Shown here: positions 1 through 9,206 of the stretch, in pieces
Numbering within the stretch: position 1 is the stretch's first letter
Layout: each line of letters begins with the position of its first letter
NCBI RefSeq assembly: GCF_000422305.1
Contig: NZ_AULN01000013.1
Span: 124,001-188,000 of the forward strand
DNA: 64,000 nucleotides
DNA from: Luteimonas mephitis DSM 12574
GTDB taxonomy: Bacteria > Pseudomonadota > Gammaproteobacteria > Xanthomonadales > Xanthomonadaceae
Direction of reading: 5' to 3'
Position numbers and translations under genes: made by a program
The notes under the pieces: generated by a model
Databases searched by the model: none
What the model was told of the DNA's origin: nothing
Seen by the model: the letters and a program-made list of their open reading frames with translations, nothing else

Positions 1-1
1 G

Positions 2-1465
2 TTCCCGGCCGGCGACAAGCGCAGCGGTTCGCAGGCGCGGCTGCTGCGGATCATGCAGCTGCAGCACGTGGAAGTCAGCCGCCTGGCAGCGGCGGTGGCG
101 GTGGACGAACCCGCGCGCAGCAACGAAACCGGCAAGCCGACCGGCGATGCGTCCGGCAAGCGCCGCTTCCCGGCCGGCAGCTACGTGGTGCGCATGGACC
201 AGCCGTACTCGCGCATCGCCGACACCCTGCTCGATCGCCAGTACTGGTCGCCGAAGGACAAGTACGATTCGCCGTACGACGACACCGGCTGGTCGATGGG
301 CGACCTGTTCGACGTGCAGGTTGCGCGGGTCACCGACGCCGCGATCCTCGACGCGCCGATGCGCAAGGTCGACGACCCGATCGCCGTGCCGCAGGGACTG
401 GCAAGCGTGGACGTGCCGGCCGCCGGCAAGCCGCTGCCGCGCATCGCGCTGATGCACACCTGGCTCAGCACCCAGACCGAAGGCTGGTGGCGGATGGAGC
501 TGGACAAGATGCAGGTGCCGTACGCCTACATCAGCACCCAGGACATCACCGGTGATGCCGACCTGCGCGCGAAGTACGACGTGATCCTGTTCGCGCCGGT
601 CGGGCGCGGCAACACGCGGCAGATCATCGACGGCCTGCCGATGTGGGGTAACGCGCTGCCGTGGAAGAAGACCGAGCTCACGCCCAACCTCGGCCGCATC
701 GACGCGACCGACGACATGCGCCCGGGCATGGGCGAAAGCGGCGTGGCCAACCTCAAGAAGTTCGTCGCCGAAGGCGGGCTGCTGGTCGCGGCCGGGGACA
801 GCGCGGTGTTCGCGATCGACGTGGGCCTGGCGCCCGGCGTGTCGGTGGCGTCGAGCGACAAGCTCAAGGTCGTCGGCAGCGTGCTGAAGGCGGATTTCGT
901 CGACCGCGCGCACCCGGTGGCCGATGGTTACGACCGCGACCAGCTGGCGGTCTACAGCGAGGGCGGCCTGTCGTTCCAGGTGTCCAACCTCGCCACGCCG
1001 GGCGGCGCGCCGACGAGGCGCGGGCTGGCGACGGCAAAGGACTTCGAACGGCCCACCGGCCGCGGCGGCAAGCAGGACGTCGACATGCCGCAGGGCCGGC
1101 CGTTCGTCGCCGCGACGGCCCTGCCGGATCCGAAGCGCTGGGAGGCCACCGCGCTGAACGAGGAACAGGCGCGCAACAACCCGTGGGTGATCCCGCCCGC
1201 GCAGAGGCCGCAGGTGGTGCTGCGCTTCGCCGATGCCGACGAGCTGCTGGTGTCCGGCCTGCTCGACGGTGGCGACGAACTGGCCGGACGCGCCGCGGTG
1301 GTCAACGCGCGCTACGGAACCGGCAACGTGCTGCTGTTCGCGATCAATCCGATCTGGCGCGGCGGGACCATCGGCAGCTATGCGCTGGTGTTAAACGCGA
1401 TCGCGCACCGCGACCGGCTGGGCGAGTCGCGCGGGCCGGCGCAGCGGGAGTCGGGGCAGCGGTAA
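2..1465 (+). CDS. M14-family zinc carboxypeptidase, C-terminal part (5' end outside window)
   Basis: The reading frame is already open at base 2 and closes with TAA at 1463-1465, so about 487 C-terminal residues are visible. The zinc-binding M14 domain would lie upstream and cannot be seen. The visible part has a stretch typical of large secreted M14 peptidases of Xanthomonadaceae (FPAGSYVVRMDQPYSR, then DDTGWSMGDLF). It is followed by an alpha/beta domain resembling a class I glutamine-amidotransferase fold (RIALMHTW; VANLKKFVAEGGLLVAAGDS). The family cleaves C-terminal residues from peptides outside the cytoplasm. The assignment comes from recognising the C-terminal region only, so confidence is moderate. 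Confidence 0.6.
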   Translation, partial: FPAGDKRSGSQARLLRIMQLQHVEVSRLAAAVAVDEPARSNETGKPTGDASGKRRFPAGSYVVRMDQPYSRIADTLLDRQYWSPKDKYDSPYDDTGWSMGDLFDVQVARVTDAAILDAPMRKVDDPIAVPQGLASVDVPAAGKPLPRIALMHTWLSTQTEGWWRMELDKMQVPYAYISTQDITGDADLRAKYDVILFAPVGRGNTRQIIDGLPMWGNALPWKKTELTPNLGRIDATDDMRPGMGESGVANLKKFVAEGGLLVAAGDSAVFAIDVGLAPGVSVASSDKLKVVGSVLKADFVDRAHPVADGYDRDQLAVYSEGGLSFQVSNLATPGGAPTRRGLATAKDFERPTGRGGKQDVDMPQGRPFVAATALPDPKRWEATALNEEQARNNPWVIPPAQRPQVVLRFADADELLVSGLLDGGDELAGRAAVVNARYGTGNVLLFAINPIWRGGTIGSYALVLNAIAHRDRLGESRGPAQRESGQR

Positions 1466-1568
1466 GCTGTATCGGCAGCCGCGCACCGGCACCGGCAGGG
1501 GTCGCGTTGCAGGACGAGCCAACGGGCTCGCTCCGGCTGTATCGTCGATCGCGCAATGGAGGACACGG

Positions 1569-1868
1569 ATGACGCGCTATGGAATGTCGCGGAGGCTGGC
1601 TGCCGTGCTGGCGGCGGTCGGTTGGCTGGCCATGTTCGCCTGCATGGCGTTGGCCATCCTCATGGGCACGCGCCTGGCCCGCATGGAAATGCTGCTGACC
1701 CTGTTGATCCCGATTTGCGCGGGTTTCGCCGGTGGGCTGGTGCTGGTGGTGCTGGGCCATCTCGCGCGAGCGGTGTTCGATATCGCCGATCGCGTTGCAG
1801 GCCCGGGCCGGGGCGAGGCGACGATCGAAACCGACCGGGCGGAGCCACAGGGAGATCACGCACGATGA
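1569..1868 (+). CDS. small two-helix membrane protein, unknown function
   Basis: A 99-residue protein with two hydrophobic segments (about residues 9-32 and 39-62) and a polar, acidic tail; probably an inner-membrane protein. The ATG at 1569 follows a good ribosome binding site (GGAGG, 5-9 bases upstream). Its stop codon overlaps the next start in an ATGA arrangement, so the two genes are very likely co-translated. I do not recognise a family. Confidence 0.6.
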   Translation: MTRYGMSRRLAAVLAAVGWLAMFACMALAILMGTRLARMEMLLTLLIPICAGFAGGLVLVVLGHLARAVFDIADRVAGPGRGEATIETDRAEPQGDHAR

Positions 1869-2239
1869 AACAGCTGTTGCGATTGGCCATCGTCGCCACG
1901 CTCCTGGCCGCAGGCCCGGCCTGCGCCGCCGCGCCCACCGCGCCTGCCGCGGATGAAGTCGCCGCGGCGGTGCTGGCGTGCCACGCGCAGTACGCGGGCA
2001 AGTACGCGAAGTCGACGCAGGCGTCGGCGACCGAGATCGCCGAGGGCGCGTTTGCCGGCTGCAGGCACGAGATGGATGCCTACGAGGCGGCGGCGCTGGA
2101 GCGCGCGAAAACCCGGACCGCGGTGGAGGTCGGGATCGCGGGTCCGGAGGATTTCCAGCGCGATGACGTCGACCGCTTCCGCGACGACGTGCGCAGCTAC
2201 ACCGTCGACGCCGTACTCAAGGCGCGCGCGCTGTTCTGA
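1865..2239 (+). CDS. small exported protein, unknown function
   Basis: A 124-residue protein with a clear N-terminal signal peptide (MKQLLRLAIVATLLAAGPAC, cleavage near AAA), so probably periplasmic. The mature part has two cysteines (ACHAQY-like and GCRHEMDAY contexts) that could form a disulphide, and a long charged helix. The start overlaps the upstream membrane protein gene by 4 bases (ATGA), indicating translational coupling. No known family recognised. It converges on the AIM24-type gene; the 80 bases between hold a widely spaced inverted repeat (2248-2256 with 2295-2303) that could be a weak terminator. Confidence 0.6.
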   Translation: MKQLLRLAIVATLLAAGPACAAAPTAPAADEVAAAVLACHAQYAGKYAKSTQASATEIAEGAFAGCRHEMDAYEAAALERAKTRTAVEVGIAGPEDFQRDDVDRFRDDVRSYTVDAVLKARALF

Positions 2240-2319
2240 CCGGGCCACGGGACGGGCGGGGTCGAAGACGGCCTCCAGCCGCGCAGCCGCTCCACCCGTC
2301 CCGCGACTGGCTCACTGCG

Positions 2320-3345
2320 TCAGAAGCTGTTGTCGCCATCGAGCAGCCGCCCGATCCCGCCCAGCATCGAGCCCTCGCCGCGGTCCTTGCCGCCGCCCTG
2401 CGGCGCCGCGGCCAGCATGCGCCCGGCCATGCGCGAGAACGGCAGCGACTGCAGCCACACCGTGCCCGGCCCGGTCAGCGTGGCGAGGAACACGCCTTCA
2501 CCGCCGAACAGCATGCTCTTGATCCCGCCGACCGCCTTCACGTCCATGTCCACGCCGGCATGGAACGCGACCACGCAGCCGGTGTCGACGTCGATGCGCT
2601 CGCCCGCGGCGAGCTGCCGCTCCATCACCGTGCCGCCGGCGTGCACGAACACCCAGCCGTCGCCTTCGAGCTTCTGCATGATGAAGCCCTCGCCGCCGAA
2701 CAGGCCGGTGAGGATCTTGCGCTGGAAATGGATGCCCATCGACACGCCGCGCGCGCCGGCCAGGAAGCTGTCCTTCTGGCAGATCAGCCGCCCGCCGTGG
2801 TCGCTGAGCTTCATCGCCATCACGGTGCCGGGATAGGGCGCGGCGAACGCGACTTTCGCCTTGCCGCTGCCGCCGTGGGTGAACATCGTGGTGAACAGGC
2901 TTTCACCGGAGACCACGCGCCGGCCCGCCGACAGCAGCTTGTTGAACACGCCGCCGCCCTGGCCGGCGTGCGAGCCGTCGCCGAACACCGTGTCCATCTG
3001 CACCGCCGCGTCCTTGTACATCAGCGCACCGGCTTCCGAGATCGCGCTCTCGCCGGGATCGAGTTCGATCTCGACGAACTGCATGTCGCCGCCGACGATG
3101 CGGTAGTCGATCTCGTCGGCCTGGCTGCGGCCGGAGCCGGTGGAGGGCAGCGCCGGCATCGACGGCGGCGGCGCGCTCGCGGCCAGCGCCAGCTCCGGCA
3201 CGTCGCCGACCGGTTGCCACGCCGGCATGCCTTCGCGCCAGCACAGGTCCTCGGGATGCTGCTGCGCATGGACATGCGCGGCGTTGTCGTCGAGCGGGCC
3301 GACGCGCGGGCTGTTGCTGCCGGAGCTGAAGTACCAGTGGGCCAT
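2320..3345 (-). CDS. AIM24/TIGR00266-family protein with N-terminal GYF_2 domain
   Basis: 341 residues. The first ~55 residues match the GYF_2 pattern (MAHWYF...GPLDD...WREGMPAWQPVGDVPEL), a small domain common in bacterial membrane or surface proteins. After a Pro/Ser-rich linker comes a domain of the AIM24/TIGR00266 family (about residues 85-310), a double beta-barrel fold rich in glycine (MKLSDHGGRLICQKDSFLAG, FGGEGFIMQKLEGDGWVFV). The bacterial role of this family is not established. The ATG at 3345 is chosen because it has an AAGGACG ribosome binding site and begins exactly at the GYF domain. No signal peptide. Confidence 0.8.
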   Translation of the reverse strand: MAHWYFSSGSNSPRVGPLDDNAAHVHAQQHPEDLCWREGMPAWQPVGDVPELALAASAPPPSMPALPSTGSGRSQADEIDYRIVGGDMQFVEIELDPGESAISEAGALMYKDAAVQMDTVFGDGSHAGQGGGVFNKLLSAGRRVVSGESLFTTMFTHGGSGKAKVAFAAPYPGTVMAMKLSDHGGRLICQKDSFLAGARGVSMGIHFQRKILTGLFGGEGFIMQKLEGDGWVFVHAGGTVMERQLAAGERIDVDTGCVVAFHAGVDMDVKAVGGIKSMLFGGEGVFLATLTGPGTVWLQSLPFSRMAGRMLAAAPQGGGKDRGEGSMLGGIGRLLDGDNSF

Positions 3346-3498
3346 GTGGGCGTCCTTTGCGATGGGAAGACCGAGTTTAAAGCGGCTGCCAAAGCCCACG
3401 AAGTGCCGGAGGCCGCTCCCGTGGGTCGGCGGCTGCCGCGATCGCCAGCGATGCGCGTGCAACGGCGAGAGCACGTCGGATCAGGACAGCCGGGTGAT

Positions 3499-4239
3499 TC
3501 AGAGATACAGGCTGCCGGCCTCAGGCCGTGCCGTCGGCGGCTCCGGCGTTTCCTTCTCATCCTCGACCTGCAGCTGGTACTCGAATACCTGCTCCAAGTC
3601 GCCCAGCTTCACGCCCGGGTTGTCGTAGCGGGCCCTGACCGTGATGACGTGGATGCCGACCGACAGGGGACGGATCATGAGCCAGTACCCGTCCGTCGCG
3701 GCGGGGAACCACGATTTCGTCCTCTCCAGGTAGGGAGCGACCGGAAACGCGTCGAAGCAGTGCGGGGTCGACTGCCTGAACCGCCCGATCCGGGTAATCG
3801 CCTGGCCGTCGATGGTGACTTCTACCTTGCCGAGATGGTCGTTGTTCGCCGCTACCATTACACGCGCCTGCTGGCATGTGAGTGGCTTGCCGGGCCGCGA
3901 GTGCGCGAGCATGTTGATGATCGGCAGGAACACGTACTTGCCCGCGGGCATGCGGCAATGACGCGTGGTGTCGGCGGTGCCGTCGGTTCCGGCCAGGAAC
4001 CAGACCGCGCCCGACTGGTTGAGGCCGCACTGCGCGCCGGTGGGATCCTGGTACGGCCGCACGCCTGGCGGCACGAGGTTGGCCCATTGCCACCAGCGCA
4101 CGGCATGCTCGCGTTGATCGAGGCCATCGACCTTCTCGCCTGGCGGCACCACCGGGCTCGCCGGTTCGGCCGCGGCCGCCGCCGCCAGAAGGGCCGCCAG
4201 CGCAAGGCCGCAGTGGACGCGGATGTGGTCACCGGCCAT
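3499..4239 (-). CDS. secreted protein of an uncharacterised family (WWQWA...QSGAVWFLAGT type)
   Basis: 246 residues with a signal peptide (GLALAALLAAAAAAEPA). The mature part carries signatures I associate with a widely distributed but uncharacterised exported family: WWQWANLVPPG, then a Cys-containing GLNQSGAVWFLAGT segment, then CRMPAGKYVFLPIIN. At least four cysteines lie in the mature region. The C-terminus looks like an immunoglobulin-type beta domain (GYWLMIRPLSVGIHVITVRA). The ATG at 4239 has a strong GGGAGGAG ribosome binding site that lies inside the 3' end of the upstream TPR gene, and the two genes overlap by 11 bases. This indicates translational coupling and a shared role outside the cytoplasm. 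Function unknown. Confidence 0.7.
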   Translation of the reverse strand: MAGDHIRVHCGLALAALLAAAAAAEPASPVVPPGEKVDGLDQREHAVRWWQWANLVPPGVRPYQDPTGAQCGLNQSGAVWFLAGTDGTADTTRHCRMPAGKYVFLPIINMLAHSRPGKPLTCQQARVMVAANNDHLGKVEVTIDGQAITRIGRFRQSTPHCFDAFPVAPYLERTKSWFPAATDGYWLMIRPLSVGIHVITVRARYDNPGVKLGDLEQVFEYQLQVEDEKETPEPPTARPEAGSLYL

Positions 4240-5821
4240 CGATCTCCTCCCGGAGCTTCGCGATCCCGCGTTCGAGCTGTTCGACGTCCTCGCGCACGGC
4301 AGGGTCGCTGCGATCGGCGAGTTCGACGTACTTCTCCGCGGCTTCCAGCCCGCCTTCCATTCCCATGGGCCCCAGCACGAGGAAGCGATCCCGCCAGCCC
4401 AGCGCGAACTCCGGGAATTCGCGATTGAGAATCTCCACCTCGACCAGCGCCTTCTCGTACTGTTGCCCCTCTCCCAGCGTCGTGACCAGCTCGTGCAGGG
4501 AGTCGCGCCGCAGGTTCTCGACCTCGTCGTCCTCGATGGCGATCCGGTAATGGCGTTCGGCATCCGCGATCCTGCCCAGCCGCCGATAGGACGACGCCAT
4601 GAGGTAGTGGACGTAGGCATCGTCCGGATCGAGCCGGTTCGCTTGCTTGAGGTAGCGCAGCGCCCACGCGGGATCCCGGGCATGCCACAGCAATGATCGC
4701 CCCAGCGTGCGGACGATGTAGGGCCGGCCCTGGCGGAAACGCGCGGCTTCGAGCAGGTGCACCAGCGTCATCCACGAGCCCTGCCCAATCTGGAGCATCG
4801 AATCGGCGAGGTCTTCCTGGGCGTCGGGCGCGGTTGCCCGCAACGCGACGGGCCGCAGGACCTCGATGGCCTGCGCGTACTGGTCGCTGTCCATCAACAC
4901 GTTGGCGGCATCAATGGCGGGCGCGACGATGCTGAGCGCCAGCAGCGGGCGTCGACTCACGAAGGGGGCCTGTTCGTCGGCAAACGCCTGCATCAGCGCG
5001 TAGCTGCCGCCCCAGCGGGGTTCCAGCGAGGCCATTCTGGTTGCGGCCACGTCCGGGCAGGCAGGATCGACGCTTCTGGCGGCCTGCAAGGCCCACTGTT
5101 CCATCCCGGAATCGGAAATCATGTTTGCGATGTTGATCAGGCCCACGTAAGCCGGCAGCAGGCGTGGTTCGATCTCGATCGCGCGCCGATAGTGTTTCAC
5201 CGCAAGCGCGGCAAACTCCCTCATGCGCACGACGTTCTCGCCGGGCGTGTCCTTCATCCACTCGTAGCCCCGGGCCTGCCATGCCATGCGCCGGTAGTAG
5301 GATGCACGCGCGGCCTGGCCGTAGGCGCTCCCGGGAGCCTTGTCGAGCCACGCCTTGGTCAGCCGTCCGGCCTCGTAGCTTGCGTCGAAAGCATGAAAAT
5401 CCGAATGGATCGCTTCGCTGAAGCCGGTGGCGCTGAAGTGACGCTCCAGATCGGCGGCGAACAGCGCGTCGATCCCGGAAACCGCATCGCGGTCGAGCAA
5501 GTCCTGCACTTGGGCCAGGGTGATCTTGGGTCCATGGTTGGCTTCGCAATGCGCCCGGGCCATGCCTTCTGGCCACTGGTTGCCGGGAAGATCGGGAAAG
5601 GCCAGGCACCGCCCCAGCGGATCGGTGATGAGGTCGGCGGCGTGGGCTGCAACGAGGAACTCGCGCACCTCGGTCGGTGCACCGGCGTAGGACGGGTCCA
5701 GCGCCACTTCAGGAGCATCCGCCGCCAACGCCAGCGGGCCGGACAGCATCAATACGCAAGCGAGAAACAATGGCCTCGCGGCGATCCCAATGGCAGCAGT
5801 CATCCCCGTCCCCCGTGACAT
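4229..5821 (-). CDS. exported TPR-repeat protein, unknown function
   Basis: About 530 residues. A signal peptide (RPLFLACVLMLSGPLALAADA) is followed by a Trp/Cys-containing N-terminal domain and helical tetratricopeptide repeats over roughly residues 210-490 (for example ALRYLKQANRLDPDDAYVHY, then YRRLGRIADAERHYRIAIED). TPR proteins usually scaffold other proteins. The start is uncertain between ATG 5821 (MSRGTG..., GGAAG upstream) and the in-frame ATG 5803 (G-rich Shine-Dalgarno-like tract); either leaves the signal peptide intact. It overlaps the downstream secreted-protein gene by 11 bases. I do not recognise a named family. Confidence 0.65.
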   Translation of the reverse strand: MSRGTGMTAAIGIAARPLFLACVLMLSGPLALAADAPEVALDPSYAGAPTEVREFLVAAHAADLITDPLGRCLAFPDLPGNQWPEGMARAHCEANHGPKITLAQVQDLLDRDAVSGIDALFAADLERHFSATGFSEAIHSDFHAFDASYEAGRLTKAWLDKAPGSAYGQAARASYYRRMAWQARGYEWMKDTPGENVVRMREFAALAVKHYRRAIEIEPRLLPAYVGLINIANMISDSGMEQWALQAARSVDPACPDVAATRMASLEPRWGGSYALMQAFADEQAPFVSRRPLLALSIVAPAIDAANVLMDSDQYAQAIEVLRPVALRATAPDAQEDLADSMLQIGQGSWMTLVHLLEAARFRQGRPYIVRTLGRSLLWHARDPAWALRYLKQANRLDPDDAYVHYLMASSYRRLGRIADAERHYRIAIEDDEVENLRRDSLHELVTTLGEGQQYEKALVEVEILNREFPEFALGWRDRFLVLGPMGMEGGLEAAEKYVELADRSDPAVREDVEQLERGIAKLREEIDGR

Positions 5822-5945
5822 GCCACTTCCGGCCCGTGACCCCGAAAGCAGCCCTTGGGCAACGATTGCATACGTGAGCGGTGCCGGCAACGGGCGTGCG
5901 GAGCTGCGTCGCGCGACATGCGGACGCACTCGTGTTGCCGTCCCG

Positions 5946-5965
5946 GGAGCGGTCACGGCCGCTCC
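5946..5965. repeat. short hairpin (GGAGCGG/CCGCTCC) after the M28 gene
   Basis: A 7-bp perfect inverted repeat with a 6-base loop lies between the M28 peptidase stop and the TPR gene start. It resembles the core of the REP palindromes elsewhere in the window and may serve as a transcript 3' end, but there is no T-run. Confidence 0.35.
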
Positions 5966-5981
5966 TGCAGGGGCGGTGATG

Positions 5982-7661
5982 CTACTTCGCGAACATCCCG
6001 CCGAAGAAATCGCCGTCGTTCCAGCGCGGCCGCTCGGGCGCTTCGCCGACCAGCTGCCCGATGCGCGCGTTCAGGCGCGCCATGCGCGCGGCGTCGCCGT
6101 ACTGGATCGGCTGGGTATTGGCGTCGTCGCAGGGACGGTGGTAGCAGTTGCGCAGGAAATAGCGCAGCGCCACCTTCGGGTCGCGGCCGCCGTCCTTGTC
6201 CGCCGGCACCACGCCGCCGCTCAGGTACACCGCCGGCACTCCGGCGCGGATGAAGGCGTACTGGTCGCTGCGCACGAACACGCTCTCCTCCGGGAACGGA
6301 TCCGGCGACAGCTCCACGCCGATCTCCTTCGCCGCGGTTTCCAGCACGGCCTGCAGCGTGGAATGCTCGACGCCGATCGGCACCACGTCGGTGGTCGGCG
6401 CCATCAGCACCGGCATGTCCATGTTGATGTTGGCCACCATCGAGCCCGCGGGCACGGTGGGATGGGTCGCGAACCACTCGGCGCCGAGCAGCCCCTTCTC
6501 TTCGGCCGTCGTTGCGACGAACAGCTGCGAGCGCCTCGGCCGTTCCTTCGCCGCGGACAGCTGCCGCGCGGTTTCGAGCATGATCGCCACGCCCAGCGCA
6601 TTGTCGAGCGCGCCGTTGTTGATGCGGTCGCCTTCCCCCGGCGGCTCGATGCCGATGTGGTCGAGGTGCGCGCTGTAGACCACGTGCTCGCCGGCCAGCG
6701 CGGCATCGCCGCCCGGCAGCCGGGCGACGACGTTGCGCGACTCGATCGGTTCGATCACCGAGCGCGAGCCGAGGCTGATCGTGCCCGGCAGCGCGAAACC
6801 CCTGAGCGTGCCCGCTTCGGCGGCGTCGAACAGCTGCGCGGCGGTCTGCGCGCCGTCGGCGAACACCAGGTCGGCCGCCGCGGCGCTCACCGTCGCCGCC
6901 ACCCGCAGCTGCGGGAAGGTATCGATCCCCTTGCCGTCATCGCCGCGCAGGCGCATCGCCGGGCGCACCCAGTTCGCCGCGCGCTGCGCCCACGGCCAGC
7001 CGGCTTCGTCCTGCGGCGTGTTGACGAACACCACGCCCACCGCGCCGCGTTCGGCCACTTCGCGGAGCTTCTCGCGGTACGACGAATGGAACGCGCGGCG
7101 ATCGTTGTCGAAGCGCGCCGGCGCGCCGCCGAACAGGACGGCGATCCTGCCTTCCAGGTCCAGGCCCTTGAAATCGTCGACGCCGAGCGCCGGCGCATAC
7201 ACCGCCTGGCCCACGAACACCGCCGGCGCTTCGACTTCCGCCTGCGCGGCGTTGAAGCCGGGCAGCGGCAGGAACTGGTCCTGGAAGCGCAGCGCGATGC
7301 TGCGCCCGTTGCGGGTGACGGTCAAGCGCGCGCCGTCGCGTTCGAGCGTGGACTTCAGCAGCGGCACGCGCTGGAAGAACGTGCCGTCGTCGCCGGCCGG
7401 CTGCAGGCCGATGGCGGCGAAGCGCTTGCCGACATGATCCGATGCCATCGTGTAGCCGCGGGTGCCGGCTTCGCGGCCTTCCATCGCGTCGTCGGCGAGC
7501 GCGCGCACGTCGGCTTCGATGCGTCGTGCGGACGGGTCGTTGGCCCAGGGCGCCGGCGTGGTGTCCGCGGCTGGAGCGGCGTCGGCCGGCGGCGCGTCGC
7601 GGTTGCAGGCGGCCAGGCAGAGCAGGGCCAGGAGGCAGGCGGTGGTGGCGGCGCGGCGCAT
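5982..7661 (-). CDS. M28-family metallopeptidase, lipoprotein, with PA-type insert
   Basis: 559 residues. The N-terminus is a lipoprotein signal (LLALLCLAAC; lipidated Cys at residue 19), so the protein should be membrane-anchored in the periplasm or outer membrane. The middle contains a PA-like domain (about residues 170-300). The C-terminal half has the M28 co-catalytic zinc motifs in order: SAHLDHIG (His/Asp), NGALDNALG (bridging Asp), TAEEKGLLG (Glu-Glu), NINMDMP (Asp) and a late His region around the GVPAVYLSGG loop. Family members are aminopeptidases releasing N-terminal residues from peptides. The ATG at 7661 gives a clean lipobox. Upstream lies a REP palindrome. Confidence 0.88.
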   Translation of the reverse strand: MRRAATTACLLALLCLAACNRDAPPADAAPAADTTPAPWANDPSARRIEADVRALADDAMEGREAGTRGYTMASDHVGKRFAAIGLQPAGDDGTFFQRVPLLKSTLERDGARLTVTRNGRSIALRFQDQFLPLPGFNAAQAEVEAPAVFVGQAVYAPALGVDDFKGLDLEGRIAVLFGGAPARFDNDRRAFHSSYREKLREVAERGAVGVVFVNTPQDEAGWPWAQRAANWVRPAMRLRGDDGKGIDTFPQLRVAATVSAAAADLVFADGAQTAAQLFDAAEAGTLRGFALPGTISLGSRSVIEPIESRNVVARLPGGDAALAGEHVVYSAHLDHIGIEPPGEGDRINNGALDNALGVAIMLETARQLSAAKERPRRSQLFVATTAEEKGLLGAEWFATHPTVPAGSMVANINMDMPVLMAPTTDVVPIGVEHSTLQAVLETAAKEIGVELSPDPFPEESVFVRSDQYAFIRAGVPAVYLSGGVVPADKDGGRDPKVALRYFLRNCYHRPCDDANTQPIQYGDAARMARLNARIGQLVGEAPERPRWNDGDFFGGMFAK

Positions 7662-7731
7662 CGCAAAGGTTCCGGCTTGGGAAGCCGCGACGCTAGCACA
7701 GCGGAATGGCCACGACCTCGCTTCGCCCGCC

Positions 7732-7828
7732 GCAGGCGCGGCCCATGGCCGCGAGCTTACGGCAGCCCCTCTGCGAAGCCATGCGGGGAACAAGCGCAGG
7801 GGCTCGCGGCCATGGGCCGCGCCTGCGC
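7732..7828. repeat. REP-type palindrome pair, GGCCCATGGCC family
   Basis: Two inverted arms (7732-7757 and 7801-7828) share GCGCGGCCCATGGCCGCGAG and its complement, separated by about 43 bases. The same core recurs at 15758-15828, 19565-19665 and 31466-31491. It lies in the 223-bp gap between the divergent M28 and YjdF-like genes. Confidence 0.75.
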
Positions 7829-7884
7829 GATGCCGCGCCGGGGCAGCGGCTATGCTCGCAGGCGGGCCGCCAGCTGGATCCACC

Positions 7885-8550
7885 ATGACCGCACCCTCCC
7901 ATGCCATCGCCGTGCCGCCGACGCGCTTCGAGCGCTTCTTCCTGCTTGCGGTGGTGGCGATTGCGCTGGCCTGGTCGCTGGCGATCGCCCGCGACCGGAT
8001 GACGTGGCTGCTGGAGGTGGTCTGGGTGATTGCGGCGCTGCCGCTGCTGGCATGGCGCTGGTCGAGCTTCCCGCTCACGCGCCTGCTGTGCTGGCTGCTC
8101 GCGGCGCACGCGCTGGTGCTCATCCACGGCGGCACCTACACCTACGCGCAGACGCCGCTCGGATTCTGGCTGCGCGACCTGTTCGGATTCGAGCGCAATC
8201 CCTGGGATCGCGTCGGCCACCTGATGCAGGGCTTCGTGCCGGCGATCCTCGCCCGCGAACTGCTGCTGCGGCTCACGCCGTTGCGTCGCGGCGGCTGGCT
8301 GGTCTACCTCGTGCTCGCCGCCTGCCTCAGCTTCAGCGCATTGTTCGAACTGTTCGAATGGTGGGCCGCGCTCGCCTTCGGCGCCGAGGCCGACGCCTTC
8401 CTCGCCACCCAGGGCGATGTCTGGGACACGCAGTGGGACATGTTCCTGTGCCTGCTCGGCGCGATCGCGTCGCTGCTGCTGTGGTCGCGACTGCACGATC
8501 GCCAGCTCGGGACGTGCGTCGTGCCGGTCAGGCACCGTCCGGCAGGGTGA
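7885..8550 (+). CDS. YjdF/DUF2238-family inner-membrane protein
   Basis: 221 residues with about six hydrophobic helices. Family signatures visible: HGGTYTYAQTPLGFWLRD, then NPWDRVGHLMQGFVPAILARE, FELFEWWAA and the conserved acidic GDVWDTQWDM before the last helix. This matches the DUF2238 (E. coli YjdF) family, whose function is unknown. The ATG at 7885 is the first in frame that begins just before the first helix. The 3' end overlaps the convergent neighbouring gene by 23 bases. Confidence 0.82.
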   Translation: MTAPSHAIAVPPTRFERFFLLAVVAIALAWSLAIARDRMTWLLEVVWVIAALPLLAWRWSSFPLTRLLCWLLAAHALVLIHGGTYTYAQTPLGFWLRDLFGFERNPWDRVGHLMQGFVPAILARELLLRLTPLRRGGWLVYLVLAACLSFSALFELFEWWAALAFGAEADAFLATQGDVWDTQWDMFLCLLGAIASLLLWSRLHDRQLGTCVVPVRHRPAG

Positions 8551-9142
8551 GCCCGAACAGGGCCAGTGCCCACAGCAAGGCGCCCAGGATGATCCACGCG
8601 TAGTTGGCCAGGCCCAGGTGGGCATTGCCACCTCCGGCGGAATCACCACAGGCAACGTTGGCTGCCTTCTGCGTGGCGAAGAGAAGTCCACCGATCGGAA
8701 TCAGCAGCGCAAGGCTGATGATGTCGCTGAGCGGGGAGCCGATCGAACGTGCGGACAGGCGGTCGAAGATGCTGGAGATGATCTGGAACACCACGTACCC
8801 GGTCGCACATGCAGCGGGCGACCAGCGGTGCAGGAACCCCGATCGCGACAGCGCAGCGTCGATCTTCCCGTTGAGGCTGTGCATGAAGAAAATGGAGAAG
8901 ATCGCCCGCGGGACCGGCCACAGTGATTCCTGGTGCCAGGAGCGGTATCGCGCCCAGTGCTGGTACAGCCAGAAATACTGGTAGAGGCCAAGCGTGAAGA
9001 AGTACAGCAGCAGGAATTTTCGCGGCGCAACGACGTAGAACTCGAGGGCCCCGTGCGATCGGCTCGCCAACTCGCCGACGCGAGCCAGCGGTGGAGCGTA
9101 AACGTTGTCTTGCCCTGCGAAATCGCTGGCCTGGTCGTGCAT
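8528..9142 (-). CDS. multi-helix membrane protein, DUF4234-like, unknown function
   Basis: 204 residues with four or more hydrophobic helices. The segment FYVVAPRKFLLLYFFTLGLY followed by an aromatic-rich QYFWLYQHW stretch resembles DUF4234-type membrane proteins. The ATG at 9142 has a strong GGGAGGGGG ribosome binding site and is preferred over longer in-frame starts. The stop region overlaps the end of the convergent YjdF-like gene. Function unknown. Confidence 0.65.
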   Translation of the reverse strand: MHDQASDFAGQDNVYAPPLARVGELASRSHGALEFYVVAPRKFLLLYFFTLGLYQYFWLYQHWARYRSWHQESLWPVPRAIFSIFFMHSLNGKIDAALSRSGFLHRWSPAACATGYVVFQIISSIFDRLSARSIGSPLSDIISLALLIPIGGLLFATQKAANVACGDSAGGGNAHLGLANYAWIILGALLWALALFGLTLPDGA

Positions 9143-9206
9143 CGCCCCCTCCCCGAGCGCACGATGCCACCCTTGTGGGGATTGCGGCAACCTGCGGCGT
9201 CGGCGC

